From Brienomyrus brachyistius (Eukaryota > Chordata > Actinopteri > Osteoglossiformes > Mormyridae): a stretch of 64,000 nt of DNA. The notes beneath the pieces are model-generated. The model saw only the letters and a list, made by a program, of their open reading frames with translations, had not been told where the DNA came from and did no database searches. Shown here in pieces: positions 21,701-33,769 of the stretch (its first letter is position 1; each line of letters opens with the position of its first letter). The position numbers and the translations under genes are program-made. The DNA is taken from positions 7,634,435 to 7,698,434 of the forward strand of contig NC_064538.1 in assembly GCF_023856365.1 (NCBI RefSeq), in the 5' to 3' direction.

Positions 21701-23216
21701 TGCCCCTCTGTAAATGGGAGACAAACGAGCATTGATCAGCAGTAGAAATGCTTTAGGAAGTATTACTTTGGTGTGAAGAGAGGTACCCATTGGTGAAGAT
21801 TAGCCAGAAATAACCGACAAATGGCACAAGGCAGTCTAGGAGTTTTGGGCCCAGCGAGCTCCCATAGCTTCGAAATATGCCAATTTCAGGAGCCTGCTGA
21901 TGGGCAAATGCTGGTGATTACTGGGTCGAAGGGGGCCGATGGGGGAAGCAGAGGCTGGTGCTGGGTTTGCAGAAAGCCAGATGGGGGGAGCTGAGGCTGT
22001 GAGATGCCCAGGACCTGATTCTGTGGAGGGGGGGGGGGGGCTGTGCCCATTGGGGGTCACAGGATAGGCTTGGGGTAGCCGGGCATCTTTTGTTAGCCTG
22101 CTAACAGGGAGCAGCAGGCATGGAGGGCAGCAAAGAGGCATGCAGCTCTGTGCCGCTGGGAGAGCGCCCCCCACTGTCACTCCCTCCCCAAGCAGACGTG
22201 TTTTATATCACCGCACAGATGTTTATCAAACTCCTGAACATCTGTGTATGCGTAACCCTGAAACAGGTCGTCCCGCTTCCTAATTCCAGTTTAATCCAGC
22301 TCGCCGTACACATGCTGTCAGCGGGCCGCTTTAAAAACTTTCCCTTTGAATCTGTATCTCATTTGAAATCCTTTGCCGTTGCAAAGCTTTTTAGCCTTTG
22401 GCTTGGCTATTGCCCTAATAAGTCCGGTGAGGATTTCAGCGTGCTGTTCTGCATCCGGACATCAGAGCCTTTTCTCCTCTGAATGTATGAATTGCTGAGA
22501 AAATAGCAGCACGAGAGGCAATTATAAGTGAGCTTGGATGTTTGCTCTTGCAGGGCACACTGTACCGGTCTGTACCGGACGTCTTTGTGTCTCTACTTTG
22601 TGTGGAGCTCAGGGGAATTGGACATCAGCTCCCCCCACTGGGGGCAGGGGCAGCAGGGTGGGCGGTGGAAAGAGATGCAGGCACGGGGGCTTGTGCTTGG
22701 GGTGGGGGAGTGTTAAACTCGCTGAGTTTGTGCTAAACCTACATCTCAGTCGGCAGCATTGAAGACCGGCTGGATGGATGGATCCAGGCTGCACAGAGGA
22801 GCGCTTAGCTGGGTCCATCTGGCAGGTGAAGGCCCCTCTTTAGCACTCTGATTAATGCTGTCTTTGGGAGCCCATTTCCCATCAGTCTTTGAGCTTTATG
22901 GCAAAACCATGGCAACCCCCCCTCCCCCCCAGCTGCCATGGTCCACACTGGTCCAACCCCCCCCCCCCACCCATCTTATCTCCACTGGGAAACTGATTGT
23001 GCCTGTGGCAGGAAGGTCAGTCAGAATAAATTGCATTGTGGCTTTGAGTTCTGGCGAGAGGGAACGAACTAGGCATTAAAGCTATTCATATAGAGCGCCA
23101 TGTTTACTGCTGCCCACGCCGACTTCCTAAAGTGCTCACGATCTCCTGCAATGAGCCACAGCCTCTCACATATGCTTTTTTGCCTCATTAATTGCCTGCC
23201 AGGGAGACACACACCC
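21701..23216. other. Non-coding stretch
   Basis: No recognised exon or repeat apart from G13 at 22028-22040, C-runs at about 22919-22930 and 22960-22970, and a short GGAT run near 22773. About 22190-22480 is repeat-free and open for 120 codons on +, with no identifiable domain and no matching splice sites that would make it an exon. Confidence 0.45.
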
Positions 23217-23538
23217 AGTCCATCCATTTTCTACAACCATTTGTCCTATTCAGGGTCACAGGGGGTCCAGAGCCTATGTGCGCAGTACAGGGAACAATCC
23301 AGGATGGGGCACCAACCCGTCACAGGACACAATCACAAACCTTTCAATCACACCTGCACACTTACAGGCAATTTGCTAGCATGTTTTTGGAGAGTGTGTG
23401 TGTGTGTGGGGGGGGGGGGAACCAGACTACCCACAAGAAACCCCACAATGACACGGGGGAGAACATGCAAACTCACACACATAGAACCCTGACAGAGACT
23501 TGAACCCAGGTCCCAAAGGTGTGAGGCAGCAGTCTGAC
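23217..23538 (-). mobile_element. tRNA-headed teleost SINE, near full length
   Basis: On the + strand it opens with CCATCCATTTTCTACAACCA then TTTGTCCTATTCAGGGTCAC, the reverse of the AAGCGG...ATGGATGG tail seen in other copies. The middle holds the reversed TTTGCATGTTCTC region (at about 23460). It ends with the reversed head: on the minus strand GACCTGGGTTCAAGTCTCTG holds the B box. An expanded GT/G tract lies at 23394-23419. It abuts the head of the next SINE. Confidence 0.75.
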
Positions 23539-23752
23539 TGTGAGCTTGTGGCTCAGTGGGCTAAGCCTGTGTGCCTGTAATTGCAAGGTTGCCAGTTCAA
23601 ACCCAGCCTCAACACGTCTGTGGGTCCTTGAGCAAGACCCCAACAGGTGGTTGCCGAAAGCAGACAGCTTGGGGAGGTGTAAAGAAGGGGTGGGAGGTGT
23701 AAAAAAATAATTTCCCCATGGGAACAATAAAGGATATGTTATTATTACTCAC
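23539..23752 (+). mobile_element. tRNA-derived SINE with LINE-type 3' tail
   Basis: A box TGGCTCAGTGGGCTAAGCC and B box GGTTGCCAGTTCAAACCC are about 35 bases apart, as in a tRNA gene. Downstream TTGAGCAAGACCC is a body motif shared with the copy at 33770. The 3' end TTTCCCCATGGGAACAATAA then AGGATATGTTATTATTACT looks like the tail of an L2/CR1-type LINE, which would supply the reverse transcriptase for its spread. Confidence 0.75.
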
Positions 23753-23999
23753 TGCGTATCCATTCTTTTACTCCATTAGCTACCACTACAGAAAGGCCTG
23801 TTAGATATGCCTCAGTACTAATGCTGTATCTCAGAACTGTTGTAACACAAAGAAAAACCACTCAGAGCAGGTGATCCAGGTGATCCAGAATAAAAACAAT
23901 GAAAAGCTACTTCCCTCACTATTGTGTTGCTCAGCGATTAACATGGATGCAAGTGGTTGTTGCAGGTAATTTGCTATGAGACCTTAGCTATTGTGCAGA
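23753..23999. other. Non-coding stretch
   Basis: Short unique-looking DNA. GGTGATCCA is doubled at about 23871-23888. No other signal. Confidence 0.4.
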
Positions 24000-24370
24000 C
24001 TAATTAGCAATGGCCTACAAAGCTGTTCCTTTGAATATTTAACAATGGCGAATCACAAGTGAATAGGCAACAGTAAAATTATTACTTGTGTATAATTTAT
24101 GTTCATCGACAGTGATTGCTCGACTTGTTTCATCGTCGGCCTTTCTGTGAGACAGTGCTATGCTTCAAATCTCGTTAAGTGATTTGTTCATTGTAATAAA
24201 TGGTTTTAATGTTCTGCGCCAGGCCACAGCGTGCCACATATTTCAAAAGTATATCTAGCTTCTACATATCTGGATGTTTGCAGCCAAATTAATACCCTCA
24301 TTAATGGTCTTCTGCTTGAGTGGATAGAGTGAGCGTGAATTAATCACTGTTTTTGTAGTCCAGCCCTTTT
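24000..24370. promoter_or_regulatory. Candidate conserved non-coding block
   Basis: Repeat-free AT-rich DNA with TAATTAGCAATGG at about 24000, AAATTAATACCCTCATTAAT at about 24286 and GAATTAATCACTG at about 24337. This dense ATTA pattern is typical of homeodomain-bound enhancers. No conservation data were available. Confidence 0.35.
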
Positions 24371-26646
24371 GATGATGTCTCCTGCACACTTGGTCTCCTC
24401 TTTCCCTCCCTTTCTCACTCCCTCTCTCACTGTCTGTTGTTCTTCATTCATTAATATGGATCACTAGCCCTTCACATGTTGTTGGCATTAGGACCGATTT
24501 CATTGGACCCTGTCCTCAGCCTGAGTGACTAGACTAAGATCTCGCCCGACCCCTCTGGGGATTACGGGTTTCCACCAGTCATTTGACTGCTTCAGGAAAC
24601 AGACTTACAGCCAGGTGAGAAGCCCCCCCCCCATTCTCTTTCGTTTGGTTCGTCCCTGTGACCTTTGCCCTCTGCTTCTTCCTCTTGCAATTTTTTATTT
24701 GCTGAAATCTCTGAATCCAACACAACTGTCTAAATGAATTTACATCAATTTTCTTCATAATTTTTTTGTTTAATTATGCTCGAGAATTGAATTTGTGTCC
24801 CTTAAAAGCCCATGGTAAATCCATATGCTTTGGCTAAACTGGCCACTAAGCTAAGTGATAACTTTACTATCACCCGAGCAAGGTGGAGGGTGGGGGGTTG
24901 ACCCATCATTGATTAAGATGCTTATCAGTTAAAATTAATTGATGGACTCAAAGAATGTAGAAGAGTTAAACTGATGTGATGAGGCCTGATGGCAGCTTGA
25001 CATTAACTGAAGAGATGGATTCTAACACTTCTTTCCCCCGGGGCAAGAAAAGTGCCCCTCCAGTTGCCCCTCTCTCGCCGTTGAAGCCTCTCCTTCCCCC
25101 CGCTGTCTTGCGACATAGTGCTGTTTTCTATCACTCTGTTAATTTCCCCTCAGAGCTGGAATGAAGTCATCGCGTTTCTCCTGCATTTATAGGTCCCTGG
25201 CCGCACGGATGTGGCTCCCAGCCCACTTGTGCTGACGGCCCGAGGTGATAATATGTTTCATATATAACTTCATTTGCGGTCGGCCTATTGGTCACAGATG
25301 GAGATGCTGCGGTAGCTTCTGAACAGCTGTTAGTATGTCCTTGTGTAACACAGCAAACGTGCAAAACAATTCAGGAAAAAGAAAATAAGTATATTCACCC
25401 TAAGGATAAAGGCAGTCTGTATTAATGTACATAGCAGCATTGTTTTCTTCTGATTTTGGTCAAGCAAAGGATCCCTAAGTCTCTGGTTTGGCGACTGTGT
25501 ACATTGATGCGTGTGACAGGCGCTAATACCAAACAAACGGCGTCCGTTAGCTACGTGGAGGCCTGGCCCAGAATCCCCGCGTGCTGGATCCGGAGACCGC
25601 ATCCCACCCCGGCTGCTGAAAATCCATTCCCCCAGAATGACGTCTGTTTTGTTACTTATCCTTCATTCCCCCCGTTTAATTTGAATAACTCAGCAATGTG
25701 ACATAGCTGAGTGCCAGAATTGCACAGATCTATTAATAGAGGCATCGCCTTTTCCCAACTACAACGCAGTAGCTATTAGCCAGTAGTAATCAAAGCTAAA
25801 AAAAATATATATTAAAAAACAATACTTTTAGCCGAATGACAATGAGATTGTATCATGTCACTCCTGAAGCCTTTCACAAGCCTTTCTGACAAGCGGGTCT
25901 CCAAATTAAATTTGACAACTGAAACTGATTCGTTGAGACCTGGGCCCAAACACCTGGGTGCTGGCCAATTCTGGGCGACTCCTCTAGTAGAAACCCCAGT
26001 GCCATGAGTCCTTCCGGTTGACAGTCGCCAGTGTGCTGGAGTCGTCGCGTCGGCCACTTGCTGAGATGCCAGAGTTACAGAGCCGGAGCCCAAGGCCCTG
26101 CCTTTGCTCAGAAGAATAGCGGGATTGCAGGAAGAGAGCAGGTCGGGGGCTTGCTTTGTTCCCTGCCTTTGGGGCTTCAGCACACAGTGCAAGATTAGAA
26201 GACGACTTTGATGAGCCAGTAATTATTGAGATTTTTTATTTTTTTTTACTTTGTTTTCTTATGATGTGCCTCTGCACAGAAAACACTGGCATGACTTCTG
26301 TAAACATCAGAGCCTCGCTTGGCGAGGAAGAAGCGGTGCGCCTTCACGCATTAAATGGGGAAAAATGCAAATTGGCCATCATTTCGCCTGGCATGTATAT
26401 ACATTAGCCTAATACACAGAAGGAGATAAAATGTCCGTTTTGAATATCTCTGCATTTCAGCTGCACAGGCTCCTGAGTTATACCTGTTTTATTTGTCCCA
26501 CATACCAGGAGCCTGAATGCATGCGTAAAGTTACAGTCAGTGTTGTCAGTCCACCTCTGAGGTTGTGTCCCCCCCCCTCCCCCCGAGGCAGACCAGTGTG
26601 CTCCCATAAGCTGCATGGCAGGGAGCGCATGCCTCTCTGTCATGCA
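24371..26646. other. Non-coding stretch
   Basis: No supported exon. A CT-rich part (24380-24450) is followed by a possible short exon-like interval ending CAG|GTGAGA at 24616, which I rejected as a call. About 25020-25150 is C-rich and open on the plus strand without a domain. A T9 run is at about 26239-26247. Confidence 0.45.
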
Positions 26647-26965
26647 TGCACAAACACACACACACAGGTTTGTAATTATATCTTTGTGGGGACTCTCCAT
26701 TAATTTCTGTGAGGAAATCCCAATATGAACACCTTAACCCCTACCCAGCCCTAACCTTAACCATAAGTAACCAAACAAGATTTTACACTTTTGGCAGTTT
26801 TTTGATTGCATTCACAGATCTTTGTGGAGACCTGAAATATGGTCCCCACAATGTCAAAATAACACCATTTGGTCCCCACAATACAATATAAACACAATCT
26901 GTGCACAAACACACACACACACACACATACACAGACAGACACACAGACACACAGATACACACACT
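26647..26965 (+). repeat. CA-bounded 'GTGGGGAC' dispersed repeat, copy 2
   Basis: Flanked by CA runs at 26651-26667 and 26908-26965. The order TCTTTGTGGGGACTCTCCAT, CCCTACCCAGCCCTAACC, AAGTAACCAAACAAGATTTT, GATTGCATTCACAGATCTTT, GTGGAGACCTGAAATATGGT, then CCCCACAATGTC is the fullest form of this family in the window. GGTCCCCACAAT occurs twice at its 3' end. Confidence 0.85.
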
Positions 26966-29169
26966 GATACTGACTGGTTTGGACAAATACATCATTAATT
27001 ATTGTAATTAATGTATAAATTAGTGGTTTGAAATGAGAACCCTTGTCCACTGTATAAAACGAAATTTAAATGTAACATTTTTTCTGAATTGTCATTCAGG
27101 TTTATAGAATGTGATTAATGAAGTTTCACCCGTAATTTGTCTTATAGCACTTATACCATCTGGACAGTTTGCACCTTCTGGGACTCCTATACTGGAATAT
27201 AATGTAACACGGTCGGGGGAAATGTGGCCTCACATCTCTAGGCACTGCTGTATATTTGTGTGTGGAGATCATTGTCTGCAGGATTATTCTGTGAGGTTCC
27301 CTCCCTCTGCCCTAAAAACATGCAGTTAGGTGCCCTGGTGTCCCAACCCATCCCATCCCATCCCATTCCATCTAGACCCGTCCTGTCCCATCCTATCCCA
27401 TCCCACCCAGCCTGTCTTCAGCCCCATGCCCTTTGCTTCGAGGAATAAATTCCAAGGTCCCCTGTGCTGTATCAGCGGCTGTGGGAGACTGATGCATGGC
27501 TGGATGCTGATGCTAATCTGCACCAGTGCTCCACAAGATTATTTTTGCAGAGCATACATTAGGGGTTCATTATCATGGTCAGTAAGGGGATTGTAAGTAA
27601 TATATATGTGTGTAAAGGAGCATTTATTACACTTTACTGTTATTTTAAATTTTTTCATAAAGCATATAAAATTCTTACGGCATATGCGGTAAAAGTTTGG
27701 CACTCCAACAGATCCCCCGTTTCCCTGCTTGCCTTGTTTGCTGACATGAGCATGTACAGAGGGTTTATATATGTGGCTATTCCTTCAGAAATTCTTGACA
27801 TTTTATTATTCTTGCTGTTTAAATTACTCAAGTTCTCACCATATGGACAGACCACCCACTGCCTTTGTTACACAGTCTTGATTAGACTGTAAGGCATTTG
27901 AGACACTACAAACATGCAAATGTGCTGGGTAATAGACTTAACTGTATTAGAATCCTACCAGCATGCCAGTTTCCTGCCATTAACATTTCATCCTGCCTTC
28001 AACATGCTGTTGGCAGTGTGAGATTGTGAAATGAAAGAGGGTGTGTGGTCTGCTTCAGCTCCAGCTTATTATGGGGGACGCAAGGCTCTGAGTCACGCTG
28101 AGATTCATGGCGAGAGTGCTCGGGGCGGGCGGTTCCATGCGTGCGCCGCGGATCCCGCGGCCCAGAATCCACGCTGGGTCTCCTACCGCAACGATAACTG
28201 CGAGAACATGGGGAGCCCGTGGAGGTCAGGGCTCATTCAGCAGAGACAGGGAAGCGGCAGAGGCTTCCATGGGCTGGTGAGGAGAAGTGTAGAAGAGGGG
28301 AGGGGGTCTTTTTCAGCTTGGTGTTGTTAGCCACAGGGGAGCTAACTGACAGGTCGGTGAGCCAATCCGAAGGGACTACATCTATCAGCATTGGCCCTCG
28401 TGCCCGGTGTGCTCCACGGACCAGGCGGGGCCTCCTGCTGCTGGCTTTCCAATTGGGCGGCTGACAGGGCCATTGGTTACCGTGCCAGACTCCCGTGGAT
28501 CCACCTGAGCGGATACAGGGATCGGAGCAAATCGGGTGCGGCCGCCAGCAGCTTTGAGTCAGCCTTTGATGGATGACTTGCAGAAGGATACAAATGAAGT
28601 GGAAACACTTTGGCTCTTCCAGCGTGAGGCTAGGCCACAGGAGTGCCTGTATAGGGCGCTGAGATATGCAGCGAGGAGAGCCGTAAGGGAGCACCCTCAT
28701 CGCCTTCCCGTTGACTTTCATATTGTTTTATAAGTGAAATGGATCACTTGAGCTGTTGCTTTATTAAGCTGGATTCAGTCAGCGTTCCTATCACGGCTTG
28801 GGAAACTTGTTCTAAAAACAGCAATCGCATGACGGTATTCGCTCTCGCAGCAAGCGGAGCTCATTTAGCAGAAGATAAGGCCCCTTTTGAGGGAGAGAGA
28901 GGTGGACTTTTTCTCCAAAGAGCACCACAGCTCTGACGTTTGTCATAGGACGTGACTGCACCTGGTTGTACTGCGGAATTTTGGGCACAGGCTGCCCCAG
29001 AGGCCTCTGGGAAAACCAAAGCACAGAGCAGGCTCCTGACTCAGGGCTCGTCCAGTGTTAGAGGAGAACCAGCTCCAATCGTACGGGGTATACGCTGCCT
29101 CGAGGAGAAGAGCCTGACCCCTTTTTTAACGTATGCTTTGACTATTACATGTTATTTCGCTTGGAGTGA
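26966..29169. other. Non-coding stretch
   Basis: It holds the small CCCAT array listed separately. About 27555-27990 is AT-rich. About 28080-28200 is CpG-rich (GCGCCGCGGATCCCGCGG) and about 28230-28720 has overlapping frames on both strands (up to 162 codons, minus) with no recognisable domain. I do not call a gene. Confidence 0.45.
27343..27408. repeat. (CCCAT)n pentanucleotide repeat
   Basis: Imperfect CCCAT/TCCCA units with TAGACCCGTCC-type interruptions, about 65 bases. Confidence 0.85.
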
Positions 29170-29800
29170 TTCAGTATGATACAGCTGCTCTTGTACCCTT
29201 GTAATTTATTTATGCACTGTATCAGATGCTAAATTTTAATTTTCTTTTTGGATGCGGATTTCCTACAGGAATTCCATACTTTCCTAGAGATGTGCATTCA
29301 TTAAACTCTGCACAAGGTCAATGACCAGACTCTGCTGTGGATAGATCTTATTCAAATTGACATTTTAATGGTGGCACAATTCATCTTAAACAAGTTTTCA
29401 TATTTACAATACCGGCTCAATCAATTCCAGAATGTTCCAGTCTATTGAAATGTAGAAGACGGTGAATTTATTATCAAAGAGTCAATTTGTGACGGCAACA
29501 ATAAAACACAGATGTTGAGGCTTCCTTTAATGTCCCGCTGTTTGAAGTTTGTCATTTAGATTAAATTTTAAATTGAATGTCCTATTGAATGGATGTATAT
29601 CAAGTCAGTGTCATGGGGTGGTACTCAAAAATCCAATTTGACCTAGACAGACTTCATTTTTCAGTCATTCGTCTGTCTCCCATAATGTTTATCTTGCCGA
29701 CGTAACGTGGTCTTGTAGTTAACGCTGCCTCTGTCCTTTGCATGTCAATTTAATTCAACAATCAAGTGCTCTCTTCAAAAAGAAGAAAGGAGAGAAACAG
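29170..29800. promoter_or_regulatory. Candidate conserved non-coding block (AT-rich)
   Basis: About 600 bases of repeat-free, AT-rich DNA, with TTTAATTTTC, AATTTATTATC and ATTAAATTTTAAATTG cores. No frame of interest and no transposon sequence. It resembles enhancer DNA of gene deserts by composition only. Confidence 0.35.
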
Positions 29801-31394
29801 CGCTCGCTAGTAGGGCCATTCTCTTGCGCTGCACTTCAAAGCGCCATTCTCATTATTTTTTGGATTTATATATAGTAGTGTATCTTCTACTTTTAGCCGG
29901 GGACAGACTAGCACAGGTGAAGCGACGTGAAAACTCAGCAGGTGTAAAATCCCACAGAACTCTGCTCTAGATTCCAAAACTTTGTCATGAGCACCGACAC
30001 ACACACAGACAAAAAAAGTACAAGGTGAGAAAAGTGCTCGGTTTCACTGGATTCGTTCGCGTCATCAACATCTGCAACCGCTTCCGTGTGGTGTTATGTA
30101 GTTGGATGCTTCACTGGAACGATTCAGGTTAAGGACACACTTAGAGGGCCGGAGGCAGGCGGCCCGGCACCTGGGAATGGGGCGTGTTACTGATTGGTTA
30201 CCGACCCGAATTCCTTGACTGCTGCCGCACCTGCTGTACTATGCCGCATGAAAGATCCGGTGCGGTAAAAGCGCGGCGTGACCGAGAAAGTCGGCGTGAA
30301 GTCGAGTGTGTTCGCCACGGCAACTAAGCTGCACATTTTGTTGCTTTATTTCCTGCGCCCCTCTGTCCCCTGCATGAAAGTGCACTGTCATTGGAAAAGA
30401 CGAATTCTTAATGAAGGAAGCTGTGAATTAACACCCAGGCTTGCTCCTTGTAGACTGCTTGTCCCGGATGCGTAGCTTTTGGGGTGGGGAAATGGGCACC
30501 GAGGTACCGCTCCAGATGGCCTCGCTGTGGGGGATCCTGGCAGACACCTTGTCTGGGACGACAGAAGGCCTGCTTGGGCTTTGCAGAAGATGCAGGTTGA
30601 CATGCAGGTTGACAAAGAAGCTCAATCACGTCGCCACGGAGTTTTCTGCTCCGCGTGCCCAGCTGCCCCGCTGTGGCTCGCCGAGCTCAGGCTGGGGTTT
30701 TTTTTTGCTAAGCGAGCAGAGCACCGTAAGCCTCTTGTTCATCCATACGTTTGGCTCGCGCGCCTGGGTCCCTGTGGCGGCAGAGAGCCAGCTGATTAGG
30801 GTTAGCGTTTCGTGCCCGAGCGGGAGGGTGGAGGTTGGTGGTTGGTGGAGTATAAAACGTGAGTCATTCACCTCTATTCAGGGAAAAGCCTTCAGGCCTT
30901 AGTGCTGAGTGTTACAATCAAAAGGGCAAAGTGCAACACTAGTCAGGCTATTGTGAGACATACCAGGCTCATCGGTTTGGAGCTGAAACACTCTTTCCAG
31001 GCACCGGAACGAAATGCCGAACAGTACAGAGTTCCTTAAAAATGTCAAGGCCATTAAAGCTGCATTTGTACAACATGTATTAATCACGCTATGTTCTGTT
31101 GTTAATAATAACTTGTCTGCAGAAAGAATTTTGTTTGTCGCTCCCTGCATCTAGGAACTCATTACTGAAAGTCAACATTACTATGACGTGAATGACAATG
31201 AAGTTCGTAAAGCCAGAACTGGACAGTGCCGTCCAGATCCACGCAGCCAAATAGCAGCACAGGCAGCTCTTATGTGCCCATATTTGTCTGGATTTCCCGG
31301 ACATTTGGCTCTAGGTTTTTACATTGTAAGTCCAGCACTTGGTTGCATTGGTGGTCATTATGGACGCCCCAGTCCTGATCTTACCCTTATTTTA
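29801..31394. other. Non-coding stretch
   Basis: No exon is supported. Frames at 30388-30902 overlap on both strands (up to 153 codons) and have no domain. The end (30990-31200) is AT-rich and repeat-free. Confidence 0.45.
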
Positions 31395-31975
31395 TGATAT
31401 TGCTTTTATGTTAGAGAACCAGAACCATGTTCCACGTCCTGTGATGGACAGTCTTCCAGCATCCTGCCCGAGAGGGTGAGGATATAACCTTGGTTGAACC
31501 TCAGGCTCTCTGTTAGACGAGTGGCTGATGGCCGACTGCCCGGAAGTCTGACAGCGTGATCCCCAGGGCAGAGCTGGGACCGGGGCGAGTAGCGAGGTCA
31601 AACAGGCACAGGAAACTGAGACACAGAGGGCAGTCAGGTGATAGCAGCTGTGTCAAGACAGACTGAGGTTACAGGCAAGTTGGCAGAGTTGCTGGGTTGT
31701 TGCACGACATTGTAATAGAAGAGCATAGACAATAAGAGAGTGCTGAGGGCTTGAGACAATGCCGACGGCTTTGGAAGAGTGAGGATGCTTCTCACAGCAT
31801 GTGTTCATGCAGCACCGAGGCCGAGAGCCAAAGACGAGTGTTCCCTGATTAGGTTCATCCCAGGGAGGTACAGGGACTTCTATATCCAGCAGCTCCATGG
31901 GTGGGCTGCCCTCTAGCTGACAGGAGGAATTCTTACAGCCTTTACACGTAATTGTGAGATTCATCAACCCACCTC
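31395..31975 (-). mobile_element. Possible LTR-type dispersed repeat
   Basis: On the minus strand a segment reads GAGCTGCTGGATATAGAAGT, later GCCGTCGGCATTGTCTCAAG then CCCTCAGCACTCTC, then a CT-rich run with CTGCCCTCTGTGTCTCAG. This style and order are like LTR-containing dispersed repeats of fish genomes, as I recall them. No paired LTR, target-site duplication or polymerase frame can be shown. The 104-codon minus frame at 31653-31967 lies inside it. Confidence 0.3.
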
Positions 31976-32896
31976 TCCTCTAGAGTTGTATGGCGGGTCT
32001 TACCCCCGATTCTATGATTCCATATTCAACATTACATGATATTGGAGCGGGAACATTTTCACAGGATTTCCGGCTAATAACAAAAATAACTGCAGACAAG
32101 CACTTGACTTCACGCTTGAACCTTCCAGACATGGTCGATTCTTTGACATAAAGATAACCTGTCAGACTTATCACTTCATCTGACCTCATAGCGCCACAGG
32201 TAATAGTATCCTGTCTTATTGAAAGCAAAAAGTCTAATTTCTTGATTACTTCATGTTTAAATGAAAGGCTTATCACTTTGATTACTCATTGCCCGGAATG
32301 GTTCCATGTGGCTACCCTGTAGAACCCCTATTACATCTTTATGGACTTCAGGATCCACACTGCATTGCAGGAACCAGCATTCTCTGGGCCTAGCTTGGAG
32401 GTTAGGTCAGTGTGAGGTCCTGACAGGTGTAATTAAGGTGGAAGGTGAAGGACTATGACTATCAGTAATCTGTTTCAGTTAATGGTGGACACACACCAAG
32501 TGGTAAAGGTCATAAACCACTAGCTGCCTGTACTATGACACCTGCAGAAGGAAGAGCGGAATGAAAGAGGAATCGACCTGGAACTGAAGAACGCGCAGAC
32601 TGTTAATTCTGTCCAGGGCTTTGTTCGATTCATATTTAAAAATGCATATTAAAGAACTCACATCTCAACGTGAGGTTGATAGGCTTCTCGCAGCACAAGC
32701 CGAGCAGAGGTTCCATGCACACACTTGACCCTACACCTCGTGTCTTTCATTTACATTTTTGGAAGGGCCGTTAGCGTTAGCGCTGTGTACCGAGACACGC
32801 GGCGTGTCACGCTGAAATGTCCCGGCTCCCCAGCCCGGCTCCTGAGTTCCATCAGTGCTGCTCCGCTGTGGTTTATTTATATATCTCAGCGACACT

Positions 32897-32968
32897 AACG
32901 ATGCTGAAAACGATGCTGAAAACGAAGCTGAAAATGATGCTGGTAACGATGCTGGTAACGATGCTGAT
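32897..32968. repeat. 12-bp tandem repeat, six units
   Basis: Six exact-length units of AACGATGCTGAA with substitutions (AACGATGCTGGT, AATGATGCTGGT). Period 12 keeps one frame open (an N-D-A-E/G pattern), but nothing around it is gene-like. Confidence 0.95.
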
Positions 32969-33027
32969 AAGTACTTGCTGGGCTTCATCAGCAGAATCCA
33001 CTCTGGTGCTTACGCCCCCCCTCGCTG

Positions 33028-33049
33028 CACACACACACACACACACACA
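33028..33049. repeat. (CA)11 microsatellite
   Basis: Eleven CA units followed by TAGGCACACACA. Confidence 0.9.
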
Positions 33050-33769
33050 TAGGCACACACATTCTACCCCCCTGGCCCAATCTCCCGGTGAAGGTTTGCA
33101 TAATGTACCCGACGTAGGCGTGTGCTAGGAGAGGTAATAAAATAACTGAGCTGATCGGAATATGCATGCCAAGCAGAGGGGCTCCTCGGGGGGCACGCTG
33201 TCGCCAACCCCCCACCACCCCAGCCCCATCTCCGGCTCGGACCCTGGCACTGGCTTAGCCTAACCGCCACTGGGTTCTGTCCCAAGCAGGGCTGCCACAG
33301 GATCATGAGCCCACACGCGGTACACACCGCCCATCGGCAGCCCTGCTTGTCTACCCTCATTAGCGGCCTTTGCCAGAGGGACGTCTTTGCTCCTGGGTCT
33401 CAGGAGCAGAAGCTGATAGTTACATCCACCATTTTGCTGGTTTTCTGTCCTAGAGAAACGGCTGTTAAGTTGAATGGGGTGAGAGTGGACGGCTTGTTTT
33501 AACTGCGAGTCGGGTGCATCGAGCTCTGTGCCATGTAGGTGGGGGCAGACTGGGGTGGAACACTCCAGTGAATAAAACCATTATCGCACCATTGTTACAC
33601 CCGAATAAGTGCCAGCTGAGAGCCGGGCTTTGACAGACGTGTGCATGTATCTGCTTATTAACTGTTTTCGTAATGAACTGAATCTCCTGATTATGTGGAA
33701 AAAGTCACTTAGTTTACAACATACCACATGAGGATTGTGTAACATATTCAAATGAAAAACAAACAGATT

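Larger units (their letters stand above)
31976..33769. other. Non-coding stretch
   Basis: The minus-strand frame of 98 codons at 31980-32276 has fairly even residue use but no domain I recognise and no splice support. About 32280-32760 holds nothing recognisable. The tract at 33120-33780 is unique-looking. Confidence 0.4.

Noticed and set aside
23550..23625. Functional tRNA gene
   Set aside because: A and B boxes are present, but the flanks do not form an acceptor stem and a SINE body and LINE-type tail follow.
24530..24616. Possible short exon ending in CAG|GTGAGA
   Set aside because: A good-looking 5' splice site alone is common by chance. The upstream acceptor is weak, two frames carry stops, and no neighbouring exon or protein family can be recognised.
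28233..28721. 162-codon minus frame in a CpG-rich part
   Set aside because: High GC lowers stop frequency, so a frame of this length is expected. No domain is recognised and there are competing frames on +.
31980..32276. 98-codon minus-strand frame with even residue use
   Set aside because: No recognisable domain, no splice partners, and it lies next to LTR-like debris. I could not tell it from chance.
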